Source: Charina bottae (taxonomy: Eukaryota; Chordata; Lepidosauria; Squamata; Charinaidae). Taken from it: a stretch of 64,000 nucleotides of DNA. The translations under genes and the position numbers were made by a program. The stretch is taken from contig JALMGJ010000018.1 of NCBI GenBank assembly GCA_023362775.1, positions 20,317,105 through 20,381,104 on the forward strand, given 5' to 3'. The notes beneath the pieces are model-generated. The model worked only from the letters and a program-made list of their open reading frames with translations, ran no database searches and was not told where the DNA came from. This document shows, piece by piece, positions 11,453-22,279 of this stretch (within the stretch, counting starts at the first letter, position 1; each line of letters begins with the position of its first letter).

Positions 11453-11805
11453 TTGATTTACTGTGGACAGCCAAAAAAAACAAACCAGTGGATCATGGGA
11501 CAAATCGACTCAGGGTTCTCACTCGAGGCACAAATAACCAGGCTCAAATTATCCTACTTCAGACACATTATGCGAAGACCCATCTCTCTGGAAAAGGCTC
11601 TAATGCTGGGAAAGGTGGAAGGAAAGAGCACAAGAGAACAAGTGGATGGGCTCGCTTACAACAGTGATGGGTGCACATTGGAAGAGCTGAAGGACCAGGT
11701 TAGGGATAGATCACCATGGAGAAAATCTATCTATGTGGTCGCTAAGTGGACAATGACTTGAAGGCACATAATCAATCAGACTAGATTAGAATTGCTTGGG
11801 CTGAG
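11453..11805 (+). mobile_element. RTE/BovB-like LINE, C-terminal ORF2 end and 3' tail
   Basis: The frame from 11,453 reads LKLSYFRHIMRRPISLEKAL then MLGKVEG, the conserved C-terminal segment of RTE-clade (BovB) ORF2, downstream of the reverse transcriptase. After the frame decays, the element ends in GACTTGAAGGCACATAATCA and an AATC tail. Frameshifts and substitutions (for example the missing RRRGRPA block) show a dead, 5'-truncated copy. It is the closest relative in this window of the copy at 41,305. Confidence 0.85.
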
Positions 11806-11844
11806 ACATGTTATAGGTCAAACAAATAAATAATCCTAGCCAAA

Positions 11845-11935
11845 CTTGGTTAATCTCCAAAGGTTAAGCAGGATTGGATCTTACTAGAACTTGGGTGGGA
11901 GGTGATCAGGAAGTTCTTCAGCTGTAGCCAAGACT
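11845..11935 (+). mobile_element. 5S-rRNA-derived SINE fragment / 5S pseudogene
   Basis: The order of blocks follows vertebrate 5S rRNA: AATCTCCAAAGGTTAAGCAG (5S: GATCTCGGAAGCTAAGCAG), then TACTAGAACTTGGGTGGGAG (5S: TTAGTACTTGGATGGGAG), then a CAGCTGTAGCC end. These correspond to the internal promoter region. The many substitutions rule out a functional 5S gene. A second, shorter match lies at 24,581-24,640. SINE3-type origin is inferred. Confidence 0.65.
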
Positions 11936-12604
11936 GAGAAGCCAAAGCCACATCCCAACCTCCTGAAGGAGGACAGCCGCAAGCCGCTTCCATACACTGC
12001 CCTCCAACCGCACGGACTTGTCCTTGAAGCACCTCCTGCCCACCACCCCATTTTTTTCCTTCATTGACTCCCTTTGGATCCCATTTAGCCATGTTACCTC
12101 TTTAACTTGCTGGCTTCGCACCACAATGGGCTCAACAGGGAGCCTATTACCAGAAGTTCCATACAAACTTCATTAAGTCAATTACAGAGTGAGCCCATCA
12201 CCATTTTCTCTGCAATTAGTCTCAAAACACTTCACTCTCCCCTAATATAATGGAGCAGATGCAACTACAGACAAAGCCCCATGTTGCCATGAAATAGATC
12301 TCAGCTCACGTATTAAATCTTGCGGCCAGGCTGGGAGGGAGGGGGCAGCAACAGAAGGAACAGCCCTCTACCACCCCCACCCCAAACGTCAAGTGGGGAG
12401 AATAAACGTAATACCTGAAGGCCTCTTTGAGCCGCTTGGTGAACCATCTGCAGACACTGCCCTGTGCTACCTTCTTTTCAAAGACAGCCCCCTTCCCTTG
12501 GAACAAAGGGAACTCAGTGAGTGGGTGATAATAACCAGAGCAGGGGATAGAGGCAGCAAAGGCATTTGGGCTGCCTTCACACAACATGCTTCTCTTAGTT
12601 AACG
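11936..12604. other. Unassigned non-coding stretch
   Basis: No recognised family. A TTCACACAACATGCT module at about 12,577-12,592 may be a scrap of the dispersed repeat described at 2,430. Confidence 0.4.
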
Positions 12605-12612
12605 ATCTAGAT

Positions 12613-12865
12613 CAGGGGTGGGGAACCTTTTTTCTGCCAAGGGTCATTTGGATATTTATAACCGGGGACCGGGGGGCGGGGTTTCTGGGATTTCCACGGA
12701 CCGGGGGCCAGAGTTTGCGGGCGGGAGCCAATCACAAGCACTGGGGGGGCGGGGTTTGTGGGCGGGAGCCAATCGCGTGGAAGGGGTGGGGTTTGCGGGC
12801 GGGAGCCCCGCGGGCCTTAGGCGGGAGCCTTATACGGCCCACGGGCCTGACGTTGCCCACCCCTG
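12613..12865. mobile_element. GC-rich hAT MITE with perfect 8-bp TSD
   Basis: Termini CAGGGGTGGGGAACC and its diverged complement GTTGCCCACCCCTG. Flanks are identical: atctagat at 12,605-12,612 and 12,866-12,873. The 253-bp body is very GC-rich and is made of repeated GGCGGGGTTTGTGGGCGGGA-like units with GGAGCCAATC. The last unit is partial. This is a non-autonomous element with no transposase. Confidence 0.9.
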
Positions 12866-13069
12866 ATCTAGATATTTGTTGCGACTATCCTAACTTTAGT
12901 TTATTTCCTTCGGCTTCTTCTGTTCTTGTTGTTATTGGATTGGTACCTTCCGCAGCCTTCCACAGCCACAAGCCAAGGATTCAGGTTTTACTGAAAATGG
13001 GTTAATTCAGTAACCAGGAGAAAGCGGGGAGGCTGCTTCCAACCCTTTGGGCCTACGGCCATCCCTGGA

Positions 13070-13175
13070 GTTGAGTTGAGTTGAGTTGATTTAGCAAATT
13101 TATATGGTCACCCATCTTACTCAATAACTCTAGGTGGCTAACAAACATAGATAAAAGCACAATATAGAATTTAAA
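13070..13175 (-). mobile_element. LINE 3' tail (L2/CR1-like)
   Basis: Minus-strand reading gives TTAGCCACCTAGAGTTATTG, GATGGGTGACCATATAAATT and then a CAACT-type simple tail. This is the same 3' architecture as the LINE tails near 41.0 and 43.2 kb. Confidence 0.6.
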
Positions 13176-13391
13176 TGCTGCCGGGTCTGAGCCAAAATAT
13201 CAGCCCACCTCTCTTTAACCCCAACCCAGCTTTGTGTCCATGGAAGCTCACAACCCTCTTCTCAGCTGCACATCAAGAGATGAGCAAACTTCTTCAACTC
13301 CCAGCCAAGGAATCAAGGACACATGGAGATCCACCTAACTGACACTCCATTCAGACCTCTTAATATTCTTAGATATCATAAAAATAATTGT

Positions 13392-13645
13392 AATGGGGAG
13401 AAGGAATAACCTCAAAGAACAGGAGGAAGAGCTGCAACCAGGACAATGGTCAGATAAAAGAAACCCGAGTCGAGGCTAGAACTGTAACCTGAGGAAGCAT
13501 CTCGGACAAAACCCTCCCTAGTTCTTGGGAGGAAGGAGGAGAAGGGCATTCAGACTTGCAAGATTCTGGTATTATAGCTTTACATTAAAAGTAATATTGG
13601 CCTACATGACTTTAGTTTCCTAGTCTAGTCTACTTTGAAGGGCTG
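13392..13645 (+). mobile_element. LTR-like repeat, copy C (most complete)
   Basis: Contains in order TGTAATGGGGAGAAGGAATA, AACAGGAGGAAGAGCTG, GGTCAGATAAAAGAAACC, ACTTGCAAGATTCTGG, CATTAAAAGTAATATTGG and TTTCCTAGTCTAGTCTAC. Copies A (9,659) and B (9,954, inverted) share these blocks. TSD not identified. Its assignment as a solo LTR is inference. Confidence 0.5.
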
Positions 13646-14735
13646 ATGCTAATTTCCTAACTTTTTGTACCACCAATATTGCTTTCCACATCTTAACTTC
13701 TTCCCACATGCCCACAGCAGCACTGCTGTCTGGACATAGTCACCTTCACAAGGGTTTATGTTTGTTAGGACTGAAACTTGTAGTAATGCAAATTGTTGAT
13801 AAGCTGTGATTGTATTGTGAAGACCAGAACTGCTTATGACCAGTTTGGGATGGGTGGTTTATTAACAATGCTTCTAAAGGAATAGGGATGTTTTCCATTG
13901 GAAACATTTCCCATGCAAGACTGAAATGAACCGAATAAAGCAGCATGGCAGACAGAGTGTTCATTGATGAATAGCTTTAATTATTGGTTGTGTATATTTA
14001 ATATACAGGGGTGTTCTTTGAACACTTGCCTAGCATGCTGAGCAGGAAATGACTTAGAAATAAGTATTTTAAGATCAAAACCTATGAATCTTGCTGCTCA
14101 CATTTGCCTTAAAATTGTTTGCTTTGTTTTATCTGCACTCTTTTTGTGATGATTTAGAGTTTTGCTTTAAAGAGAAAACAGATTGTCTTGCACATCCCCT
14201 GGAGCTGATGGACGTGCATCCTAAATAATTCATTGATAAATGAAATTATAAGGTCCTACTCTCAGTTCACAGTTCCAAGGCAAAAAATAAAATCACCATT
14301 TTCTCCGCCTTGCCCCCACTCCGTTGACTGCAGCGGGAGCAGCTGTAAACAAAGTCTGTGGGGTTTTGGACAGATTTGTATCTTGGTGCAGATGGCATTG
14401 TCCGTCTCTCTAAAGATGACCTATTGTATTTTCTTGCTCAAAGCCAAGACTTCTGGTAATGCTATTAGAAACCAAAGCTTTAGGTTTCAGGCTAAGCATG
14501 ATGAACATTATAGGATGGAGTAGATGACCTTGGAAATGTTAGGTCAAGTGTTGTAGGCTCTAATTCCACAGTCAATGCTATTGAACGAGACAGCAACTAG
14601 AATTCCTAAAAAATAAGATAGAGGCCTCTGGAATGAGAGGCATGTTTTTGGAAGACAGAGAAAGGGTTAGCACACCTATTTTTTAAAAAAACATACACGG
14701 CATGAAAGTTATAATTTGTGGAATGGCACCCATTT
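13646..14735. other. Unassigned stretch containing the source of a duplicated 32-mer
   Basis: No repeat or exon named. Positions 14,524-14,555 (ATGACCTTGGAAATGTTAGG...) recur exactly at 15,536-15,567 inside a microsatellite. The preceding GGATGGAGTAGATGACC resembles the end of CR1-type LINEs. Confidence 0.4.
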
Positions 14736-14739
14736 CTTA

Positions 14740-14885
14740 AAACAATGTAAGAACATAAGAATAGGTCTGTTATCACCCAACTATGCTAACATCCTGTTTC
14801 CATCAGTGGATGGACAGATGTTTCCAAGATGCCTTCATGGAGTTTGTAAGGACAGCAGACTGATGCTTTAGCCTGCCAGCAAATT
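14740..14885 (+). repeat. Interspersed repeat, CR1-associated type
   Basis: GTAAGAACATAAGAATAGG, then AACATCCTGTTTCCATCAGT and CAAGATGCC. The word order matches a repeat I know to be common in lizard and turtle genomes, but its formal name cannot be settled by eye. Confidence 0.4.
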
Positions 14886-14987
14886 CAGGTTGGTGGCAAA
14901 CTACTTCTGAATATGGAATGTCATATATAGCACTAATAAATATATTATTCCCTCTGTTCCTTCGCATGTGGAGGCAGTTTATTTACT

Positions 14988-15322
14988 TAATTTTTATCCC
15001 GCCTTTATTATTTTTATAAATAACTCAAGGCAGGGAACATACCTAATACTCCTTCCTCCTCCTATTTTCCCCACAACAGCAACCCTGTGAGGTGAGTTGG
15101 GCTGAGAGTGAGTGGCTGGCCCAAGGTCACCCAGCCAGCTTTCATGCCTAAGGCGGGACTAGAACTCTCAGTCTCCTGGTTTCCCATTGGCTCCTTCCTA
15201 GGGCTGAGAGTGAGTGGCTGGCCCAAGGTCACCCGGCCGGCTTTCATGCCTAAGGCGGGACTAGAACTTACAGACTCTTGGTTTCTAGCTCAGCACCTTA
15301 ACCACTAGACCAAACTGGCTCT
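14988..15322 (-). mobile_element. tRNA-derived SINE with internal 102-bp duplication
   Basis: On the minus strand it starts with GCCAGTTTGGTCTAGTGGTT (box A-like) and AGTTCTAGTCCCGCC (box B-like). It then has the body and ends CGCCTTGAGTTATTTATAAA plus a GGCGGGATAAA tail. The stretch from GCTGAGAGTGAGTGGC (15,101) repeats from 15,203, a period of 102 bp. The same 102-bp unit is present three times in the plus-strand copy at 30,877. Reading frames with repeated LGQPLTLSP words are only translations of this repeat. Confidence 0.8.
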
Positions 15323-15340
15323 ATTTAATCTAAATATAAT

Positions 15341-15342
<2 letters not shown>

Positions 15343-15383
<41 letters not shown>

Positions 15384-15413
15384 ATGTATGCATTTATGTA
15401 TGTATGTATGTAT

Positions 15414-15466
<53 letters not shown>
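15343..15466. repeat. Compound microsatellite (AC)n(GTAT)n(TA)n
   Basis: About 39 bp of AC repeats, then about 40 bp of GTAT, then about 43 bp of TA, directly abutting an inverted-repeat arm. Confidence 0.97.
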
Positions 15467-15467
<1 letters not shown>

Positions 15468-15732
15468 CGATTTCCCCCTCTAATACTTATATTTTTTTCT
15501 TCCAATTGTGATTTCCCTTTTTTATTTATATATATATGACCTTGGAAATGTTAGGTCAAGTGTTGTATATATATATATAAGTGTTGTGTATGTATGTATG
15601 TATGTATGTATATATATATTTATATATATATATATGTATATGTATATGTATATGTTTATATATATACATATATATATATATATGAAATCACAATTGGAAG
15701 AAAAAAATATAAGTATTAGGGGGGGAAATCGC
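15467..15732. repeat. 49-bp inverted repeat around AT-rich core
   Basis: Arms at 15,467-15,515 and 15,684-15,732 are reverse complements at 48 of 49 positions. The 168-bp core is TA/TATG simple sequence plus a 32-nt exact copy of 14,524-14,555. The right arm runs on into unique DNA, so it is probably the original. The left arm and the core then look templated. Confidence 0.9.
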
Positions 15733-16290
15733 AAAACAAATCCAAAACAACAAGTTTTTGAAAGAGCTCCAAAAGAAGATAAAATATGTGAAACAAAATC
15801 ATTTTGAGAATGTATGAAAACATATGCTGAAGATTCAGAGTTTAAAGAATTTATTGAAGAACATAGGCAACTACTAAATCAGCCTATAACATTTCAAGAG
15901 ATAAAAGAAGGAAAAGAAGCTATCTTTTTGAAGGCATACAACCAGTAATAGTAGTACAGATCTTCTGAACAATACCTTAAGACCTCAAACTCAACAATGA
16001 GAATATCTTACCAGGTTTCCCACAGAAGCTATTCTTTCATATTGGTGTCACCACAGTTGAAGCCCTACCTCAGGCCTTGCTAAGTTGTGCCAATAAAAAT
16101 AATCAAGGATGCTGAAACAAAACCTACTCAGAAATGTCAATAGAGAAGGAAATATTCTAACAGATATGTTAATAATATGAAAACTGGGACCAGGTTTTAG
16201 GCAAAAACACAATGAATTTTCTTTCCAATACCAGAAGTACATAACAGAACGTAGGAGAATGAGATGGATTTCATACTAATTTGTGCTAGT
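15733..16290 (+). pseudogene. Possible decayed LINE ORF2 fragment
   Basis: One frame near 15,840-15,945 reads FIEEHRQLLNQPITFQEIKE, like the segment before the reverse transcriptase of L1-type LINEs, where a short ITxxEI motif precedes the catalytic domain. Stops follow, and the catalytic motif is not visible. Weak support. It may be chance A-rich coding-like sequence. Confidence 0.25.
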
Positions 16291-17891
16291 CAGGGGCCAG
16301 AGTTGATGACATCTCCACCCATCCTTGAGTTAGCAGAAAATTACACCAGCAGGAAATTTGCTGCTCCCTACTGAACTCTCTCCCACCTGTATTGCCTCTG
16401 TTCTCAGTCCCATGACTTTCCTCAAGGTAATGAGGACAACGTGTTGCAGATTTGACATACTTGGAGGCTATTCTTGGACAACGTCAGAATAAAGGTGGGG
16501 GGGGGGGGAAACAATACTTCCACATCAGTGCAACTGAGGATGATTTAAACCCCCCTCTCTCAAGGGCTGGGGACAATATGAAGGCAAACTCTGGGGACCC
16601 AGAAGAAAAAAGATCTAACCAGAGTGGAAGAAGGCCAGGAGTTCCTGGAACTATAGATCTATTAAAGGGATTAAGATTTCCTGGATTATTCACACCTTCC
16701 CAGAACCATAATTCTCAGGGTCCTTTGGAGACTGCCATGGTAACTGATTTGCAGGTTCAAAACTGGGGACTATTGTTATTCTTGGATAATTAACACCAGA
16801 GCAAGGATGTGGTCATTCATGTTGGCCACTTGTAAACCAACAGCTGTTGCAATGTTGTAGGAAGGCAGGATTCTTAACTGCTCCTTCCTTCATCCTTGGG
16901 AGTGGTGCAGGGGCACCTCATCCTTTAGGCACACAATGGCACCAAAGCCCCTCGTTTTGGGTCTCCAGAAAAGAAAAAACAAGCATGGTTGGGTGTGGGC
17001 CTCTTATTTACATTGTCCCTTGCTTCCTCCCTTCATCTGGGGCACTTTTACAATCTTCCCAGTGACCATTCTTTTGGAGGGTCTTTTATACACAGCCACT
17101 CCCTCCCTCTCCTTCTCCGTTTAAAGAAGAGAGAGATGAAGAAACATATTTTATTTATTGCCGCCTGTAAATTATTTACTAGCAAGGCTGAGGTAACTCC
17201 ATTAAAGCAAGAATGGTTTGTTTATACTAAATAGTTATCTGGGGACACGTGGTTAGAGGACAACAGGGGAAGGGGGACTCTGGATTAGAAACGGCTGGGA
17301 AATAAAGAGAGGTGGGGACATTGGGCAGAGGTGAGAGGACTCCAAAGGATGCTTTGCTGTCCCTCGCTTTACAAGTCCAGCGGTAGCAGCAACAAGATTG
17401 TTTATTCCCTCGTGGCCGATCTCAACCGCAAGCGTATGGTGGCCTTTTTGACGGAGCTGCAAACAGCTCTGCGAGAGACTGACCTGGGCCCCCAGGTTGT
17501 TCCCATGACAACCTTTCCTCCCTTCAGATGCTATCATCTGACGGGGGTCTTCACACCAATCTCTGCTGGCCACTTGAAGTGCCAGCTCCTCTCCTCTACC
17601 TCCTCTGCTATGCCAGTTGCTTTGTTCCAGAAGTGCATGCAGTCCATCAACAAACCCCTTTGGGGACCTCTGGACCACCTTAAGGGAACCCAGAACAATG
17701 TTTGCAGCACCATTTAAAAGAAGATGGAGTTGGGGAGGGGGTGAAGAGGCAAAATGGGTGACTTGAGTCTCGCAGCAGCTGAAGATACTAAATCCCCCCT
17801 CCTTAGAGCCCCCAAATCTTCCTTCCCCAATGGTCCAGGTCCTGACTCCTGATATGCAATGAAAAGCCTGATGCCAACAAAGGCTCTACAC
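16291..17891. other. Unassigned non-coding stretch
   Basis: Contains a G run (about 16,497-16,508). Frames of 128 and 141 codons lie on opposite strands at 17,253-17,717. They have fairly even amino-acid use, but I find no motif, splice context or homology I can name. Confidence 0.35.
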
Positions 17892-17957
17892 CAGTGTTAC
17901 TCAGCCTTGGTGAGTTTAGGATGGGTGGACTTCAACTCCCAGAATTCCCCAGCCAGC
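17892..17957 (+). mobile_element. 5' half of palindromic hAT element
   Basis: A diverged CAGTGTTACTCAGCCTTGG start, then GACTTCAACTCCCAGAATTC and CCCAGCCAGC, where it stops at the point of symmetry of the complete copy. Confidence 0.75.
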
Positions 17958-18062
17958 TCTGTTTCAACCACAAGGATTGTTTCCCTGAAGTAATAATGAT
18001 AGTCATTTAGAGAAGACAAAGCAAACTTTAAGAAGCTTCTAGCCCTTTCCAGATTTAGACTG

Positions 18063-18137
18063 CAGGGGTGTCCACAGGCTATCGTCCAAAAAGACAATAT
18101 GGTGGACTTTTTGAGTCATATCTTGCAGATACCCCTG
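18063..18137. mobile_element. YY1-motif MITE, short deletion form
   Basis: Good outer ends (CAGGGGTGTCCACAGG and TGCAGATACCCCTG) around a mere 75 bp. GTCCAAAAAGACAATATGG and ACTTTTTGAGTC remain next to each other because the middle is lost. The YY1-like core is mutated here. Confidence 0.7.
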
Positions 18138-20663
18138 GACTGTTTGCTCCTATAACCGCAAAACACCAGCCAGAGAAACACTCTAGAAACCACCATAAAT
18201 TCAAACAATGCCTGAAGGACAATGCCAACTAAACAGATCACTGGATTGATTCCTACATCACAAACCCAACAATCTACTCAGCATGGACACAACAAGAGGC
18301 CGGGACGTGCACTGTATCACCATCCCTGACAATTTGGGTCCCGTTTCAATCCCTGTGTTCTCAGACTAAAGAGGCCTTGTGCTACCCCGCCCTCCGTACA
18401 CTCAGACCGAGCGTAGCAAATTCACCGGTGTTAATACAGCTGCAATAAATACGTCTTTCGGTTGGAATGGGAACATTGTCGGCGCTGCCCATAACAAAGT
18501 GTTACTGTTTGCGTTTGATGGATTCCCCTGGCTGCAAAGACCCCTGAAACAGACAGTTTGCAGACTTTGTCCTCGAACAGAAAATGATCCAGAAGCTTGG
18601 CGTAAAACAGAAAAAGACAGAAAGAAAGGGGAAGGAAAGGAAAGAAAAGAACATTCACAGTGCAGACCGGGGTCAACGCTGCTTTGACACAAGATGGATG
18701 AGATGTTTTCCTTCTTTTCAGTTAAGTGTTCATGACCAATGGAGGTCTGGAGACTTGAACTTGGGTGGAGTATGTAATTGTCATTGTGAACGGAATGCCC
18801 ATTAACACTGTTCAGGATCAGGGCCAATGGTTCCCAGTTGTCAACATCCCAGCAATAAAACTGTAAAGCGGAAAGGAATTCAGATCCCAATGCCTGTTCG
18901 ATACAAGAACTGAAACCGTACGATCAAAGTAACAGAGAGAAATATAGCTAAAAGAGATTATGGCAGGGATCTCATCTGGGATCTAATCTCTTTTCCAAAT
19001 TCAAGGTGAACTCCCCCAAAATGTAAACATGGAAAATGGCCAAAATCTACACGAGTTCAGCTGCTACCCCTGCAAACACTAAAATCTCATCAAATCCCAC
19101 CAACATCTCACAAATGTCACAAGACTTGGTGATCTCGTGAGATTTCAAGCTTTTTAAAATTTAATTTTGGGGTTCCACGACACCATCGGTGATGGGGTGC
19201 CTCAATCCCAGCTTCCTGCAGGATCTGAAGTGCTGTGATTGTTTTGAAGACATTGGCGTGTGAAAAGACCATGCTGGAAAATAAATTGGAAGATATATGG
19301 GAAGGGATGTTCAGAAATCCAAGATCAGAGGAGGGAAGTGCAAAATGATATTCCCCCAGATTTCATGCATGACTAACAATAACAACCATAAAAGCGCAGC
19401 ATGTTATATTGGAGCAGAAACACGGTTCTATTAATTTTAGCTGGCTTTCTTTACAAAGATTTCATGAAAGATCAGCCTAGGATAGTGCAAACGTCAATAT
19501 CTCACGCTTGCAACAATATGAGTATAGAACGCAAAGCACCATAGGCATGAGGCCATGGGTCTTACTCTGGAGTAAATTTACTTATTTACTGAGCCATCAA
19601 GGGGGCTGTTGTATCTCACACTATAGCAAATTATAACAGATGACAAGAATAAGACCAGATAATCAGATGGGTTGCTGTCTTTTACGACTGCTTAAACCTC
19701 CCAAGACAACTGGAATCCCCATTGTGGTATATGCTGAAGACAGTTTAAGGGGGATCATCCATCTCTTGCTTCCTGCTCTGATCCCCTCGGACAGGACAGC
19801 AGGTTCAAAGGCCATCTTCTCAGCCATCCATCTTCAAGGATCTTCAGGACGACAGACCTCACATAGGTTTTCCATTGTTCTGATGCCTGAAGGGTCTCCC
19901 TGATATCTTTGGCCAGGAATCCTTTGGTGTTCGCAAGCAATGTGTTGATCTCCCAAGCTATCACACTGCAATGCCCACCATCCACCGCTACCACGGCGAT
20001 TTTCATTCATGGCACATGTTTAGAAAGGAGAAGAAAGCATCCAGGTTCGCATAAATACACAGAAATGCCGATGTTCCATTGCCTTCTCCCCACCCTACCC
20101 CGTGGCTTAATTGATAGATCTGAATTTACACAAGATGAAAAAAAAGTAAACATACCACCCTCGATAAAATTACTTTGACAGAAGAAGCAAGAGGTTTTAT
20201 CTTTGACATTTTTGGTCTGATATTGGTATCAAGGAGTAGATGGGAAAACCCAGCTTTACTGTATATCGATTATTCGGTTTTTGACCGAAGTGAAAGCTTG
20301 TGAAAGTTTATTGACTTACAGCAAAATAGTGTCAGAGTTGGACATCACATGTGTATTTTCATCTGGCTTTGACACATGAACATATATGCAGGCGTACACA
20401 TGCACCAACACATGCACACCTGAAAAAATGTTTACAGAATTTCTTCTATGTGTAGTTGTACTACTACTGTTATTAATCCTAATTTCTATTTATATACTAT
20501 CACTGGAAAATTGATCGCAGTTTATACTCAAGGACCAGGCATTCCTTATTTTGCTGTTTAGCCATCACTAATTTGTACAACCCTCCTTGATGGTACACAG
20601 AGCTGTTCTGTATATTAAAGAGATTTTGATTCAGCTTGGTATGTGCGCTTCTCTTAACCATCC
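18138..20663. other. Unassigned non-coding stretch
   Basis: No recognised repeat or exon. A purine-rich segment lies at 18,600-18,655. Paired frames occur at 19,640-20,006. Nothing decisive. Confidence 0.4.
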
Positions 20664-20671
20664 CTCTAAGG

Positions 20672-20979
20672 CAGGGTTTCTCAACCAGGGTTCCGTGGCA
20701 CCCTCGGGTTCTGCGAGAGGCCACTAGGGGTTCCCTGGGACATCACAACTTATTTAAAAAACTATTTCAAATTCGGGCAACTTCACATGAAAGAGGTAAT
20801 TTTCATTATTTATTTTCAGTTTAAGAACACTGTTAATACATACATACAGGCCTACCCATGAAAGGAATATAATAATTTTGTGCTTTCTGGTCTATATTTG
20901 AGCCTGACTGTGCAGGGGTTCCCGAGGCCTGAAAAATATTTCAAGGGTTCCTCCAGGGTCCAAAGGCTGAGAAAGGCTG
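20672..20979. mobile_element. hAT non-autonomous element, perfect 8-bp TSD
   Basis: Starts CAGGGTTTCTCAACCAGGG and ends GGCTGAGAAAGGCTG, imperfect inverted termini. TSD ctctaagg at 20,664-20,671 and 20,980-20,987 is identical. The 308-bp body includes a second GGGTTCC region near the right end. No coding sequence. Confidence 0.9.
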
Positions 20980-21067
20980 CTCTAAGGGTAACATGCCAAA
21001 ATAACTTGTTCCTGTAAATTCAGCTTAAAATAAAAAAAAGACAACAAATATTAACAACTAAAACCTG

Positions 21068-21104
21068 CAAATGTTTTTTGTTGTTTTTATTGTTGTTGTT
21101 GTTA
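21068..21104. repeat. (TTG)n-rich simple repeat
   Basis: Imperfect TTTTTGTTGTTTTTATTGTTG-type run. Confidence 0.85.
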
Positions 21105-21349
21105 GCTATGCAGATAAAGTGGAAAAGGGGTGGAAAGAAGCTTTCTAAATTTTTCAGTGGGAAAATCCTTAGTACTTTATTGGCATGAGCTTTGCTAGTT
21201 CGATATATTTCCACTACATAAGTAAGAAAAAATATTTTAGCACGGCTTTTGCGAAATAATAGCAAGGTTTGAAGTATTAACAGGAACGTCTTCTAGTTTT
21301 AAGGCTACAAAAATGCTTTGGAACATTGGCCGTTCAAAACCAGGATGGT

Positions 21350-21603
21350 GCTCTTGTTGTTGTTCAGTCGTTTAGTCGTGTCCGACTCTTCGTGACCCCA
21401 TGGACCATAGCACGCCAGGCCTTCCTGTCCTCCACTGTCTCCCGGAGTTTACTCAAATTCATGTTCATTACATCGGTGATGCTATCTAACCATCTCATCC
21501 TCTGCTGTCCCCTTCTCCTTTTGCCCTCAGTCTTTCCCAGCATCAGGGCCTTTTCCAGGGAGTCCTCTCTTCGCATTACACGCCAAGAAAAAGAAAGAAC
21601 CAT
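21350..21603 (-). mobile_element. BovB (RTE clade) LINE 3' end
   Basis: The minus strand encodes MRREDSLEKALMLGKTEGKR, then RRGQQRMRWLDSITD and VHGVTKSRTRLND. This is the C-terminal part of BovB ORF2, uninterrupted over about 75 codons. The stop is followed by GAGTCGGACACGACTAAACG and an AAC-rich tail. BovB is known to be abundant in squamates and shared with ruminants by horizontal transfer. This copy is 5'-truncated, and its good frame suggests a younger age than the RTE copies at 11.5 and 41.3 kb. Confidence 0.92.
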
Positions 21604-21605
21604 AA

Positions 21606-21930
21606 TAGGAATGGAAAGATAAAGTTACCATGCTGCTCTAACATCAGCTGGTAATTTTAATTCTGAATTTCATGCAGTGAACTAATGCACTGAGTTTGCT
21701 AAACTCAAACACCACAGAAGACTAATATTTTTGTTCCGACCATCTAAAATATCGCAAAACTCCGTATAACCTTTCACATTCCCCAGAAGTCTTCTTCAGA
21801 AGGAGCACTACACAACAGTAATAATAGCATGACACAAAACAGCCAGCAGCTTCTTACAGAACTGTAACATCCAATAGATTTCTTTTCCCAAAATAAGGCC
21901 GTGGCTAGAGTCCCCCATCAAACTTAGCCA
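21606..21930. other. Unassigned non-coding stretch
   Basis: Nothing recognised. Confidence 0.35.
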
Positions 21931-21934
21931 GAGG

Positions 21935-22110
21935 TTGTTTAATCATGGTTTACTAAGTTGATTAAGCTACAGTTTAGCCAGGTTCACACAGCACACCAAG
22001 ATAAGAACAAGGACTGGATGCACAGAATGTGCTAAACCAACATTAAGCAAAACATGATATGGCTGGGTTTGCACAAAATGCTAAGCTAAAATGTGATGGA
22101 CTCGGTTGCA
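21935..22110. repeat. Dispersed TTCACACAACATGCTAAACC-type repeat
   Basis: Modules AATCATGGTTTACTAAG, CAGGTTCACACAGCACACC, ATGTGCTAAACCAACA and TGGCTGGGTTTGCACAAAAT (the last restarts the motif). At least two repeats of the motif occur within this copy. Confidence 0.45.
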
Positions 22111-22151
22111 CTGTTGGCTGTGTTTATTCATCTTTCCTCCGTCTCCCAGAT

Positions 22152-22279
22152 AGACCTGGGTTGTGAAGATCCAAGCCCCACCCCTTTTGCAACTCTTGTA
22201 AAAAAGAGGCGGGGCTTGGATCACATGGTTGTGGTTGCCATCTTGACTTTTTTGACCCTCTCCCTGCAGACATCTCTAC
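22152..22279. mobile_element. YY1-motif MITE, right half well preserved
   Basis: An internal stem pairs GATCCAAGCCCCACC with GGCGGGGCTTGGATC. The right end GTTGCCATCTTGACTTTTTT continues into GACC and CTGCAGACATCTCTAC. The left terminus is eroded. Confidence 0.65.

Noticed and set aside
11845..11935. Functional 5S rRNA gene
   Set aside because: Only the central part matches, and with many substitutions. No proper 5' start or terminator.
12586..13005. 139-codon Gly/Ala-rich frame
   Set aside because: Mostly inside the GC-rich hAT MITE (12,613-12,865).
15062..15247. Frame with repeated LGQPLTLSP words
   Set aside because: Same cause: the duplicated SINE body on the minus strand.
17253..17717. 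Gene on either strand (128 and 141 codons)
   Set aside because: Overlapping frames on opposite strands, no recognisable motif, no second exon.
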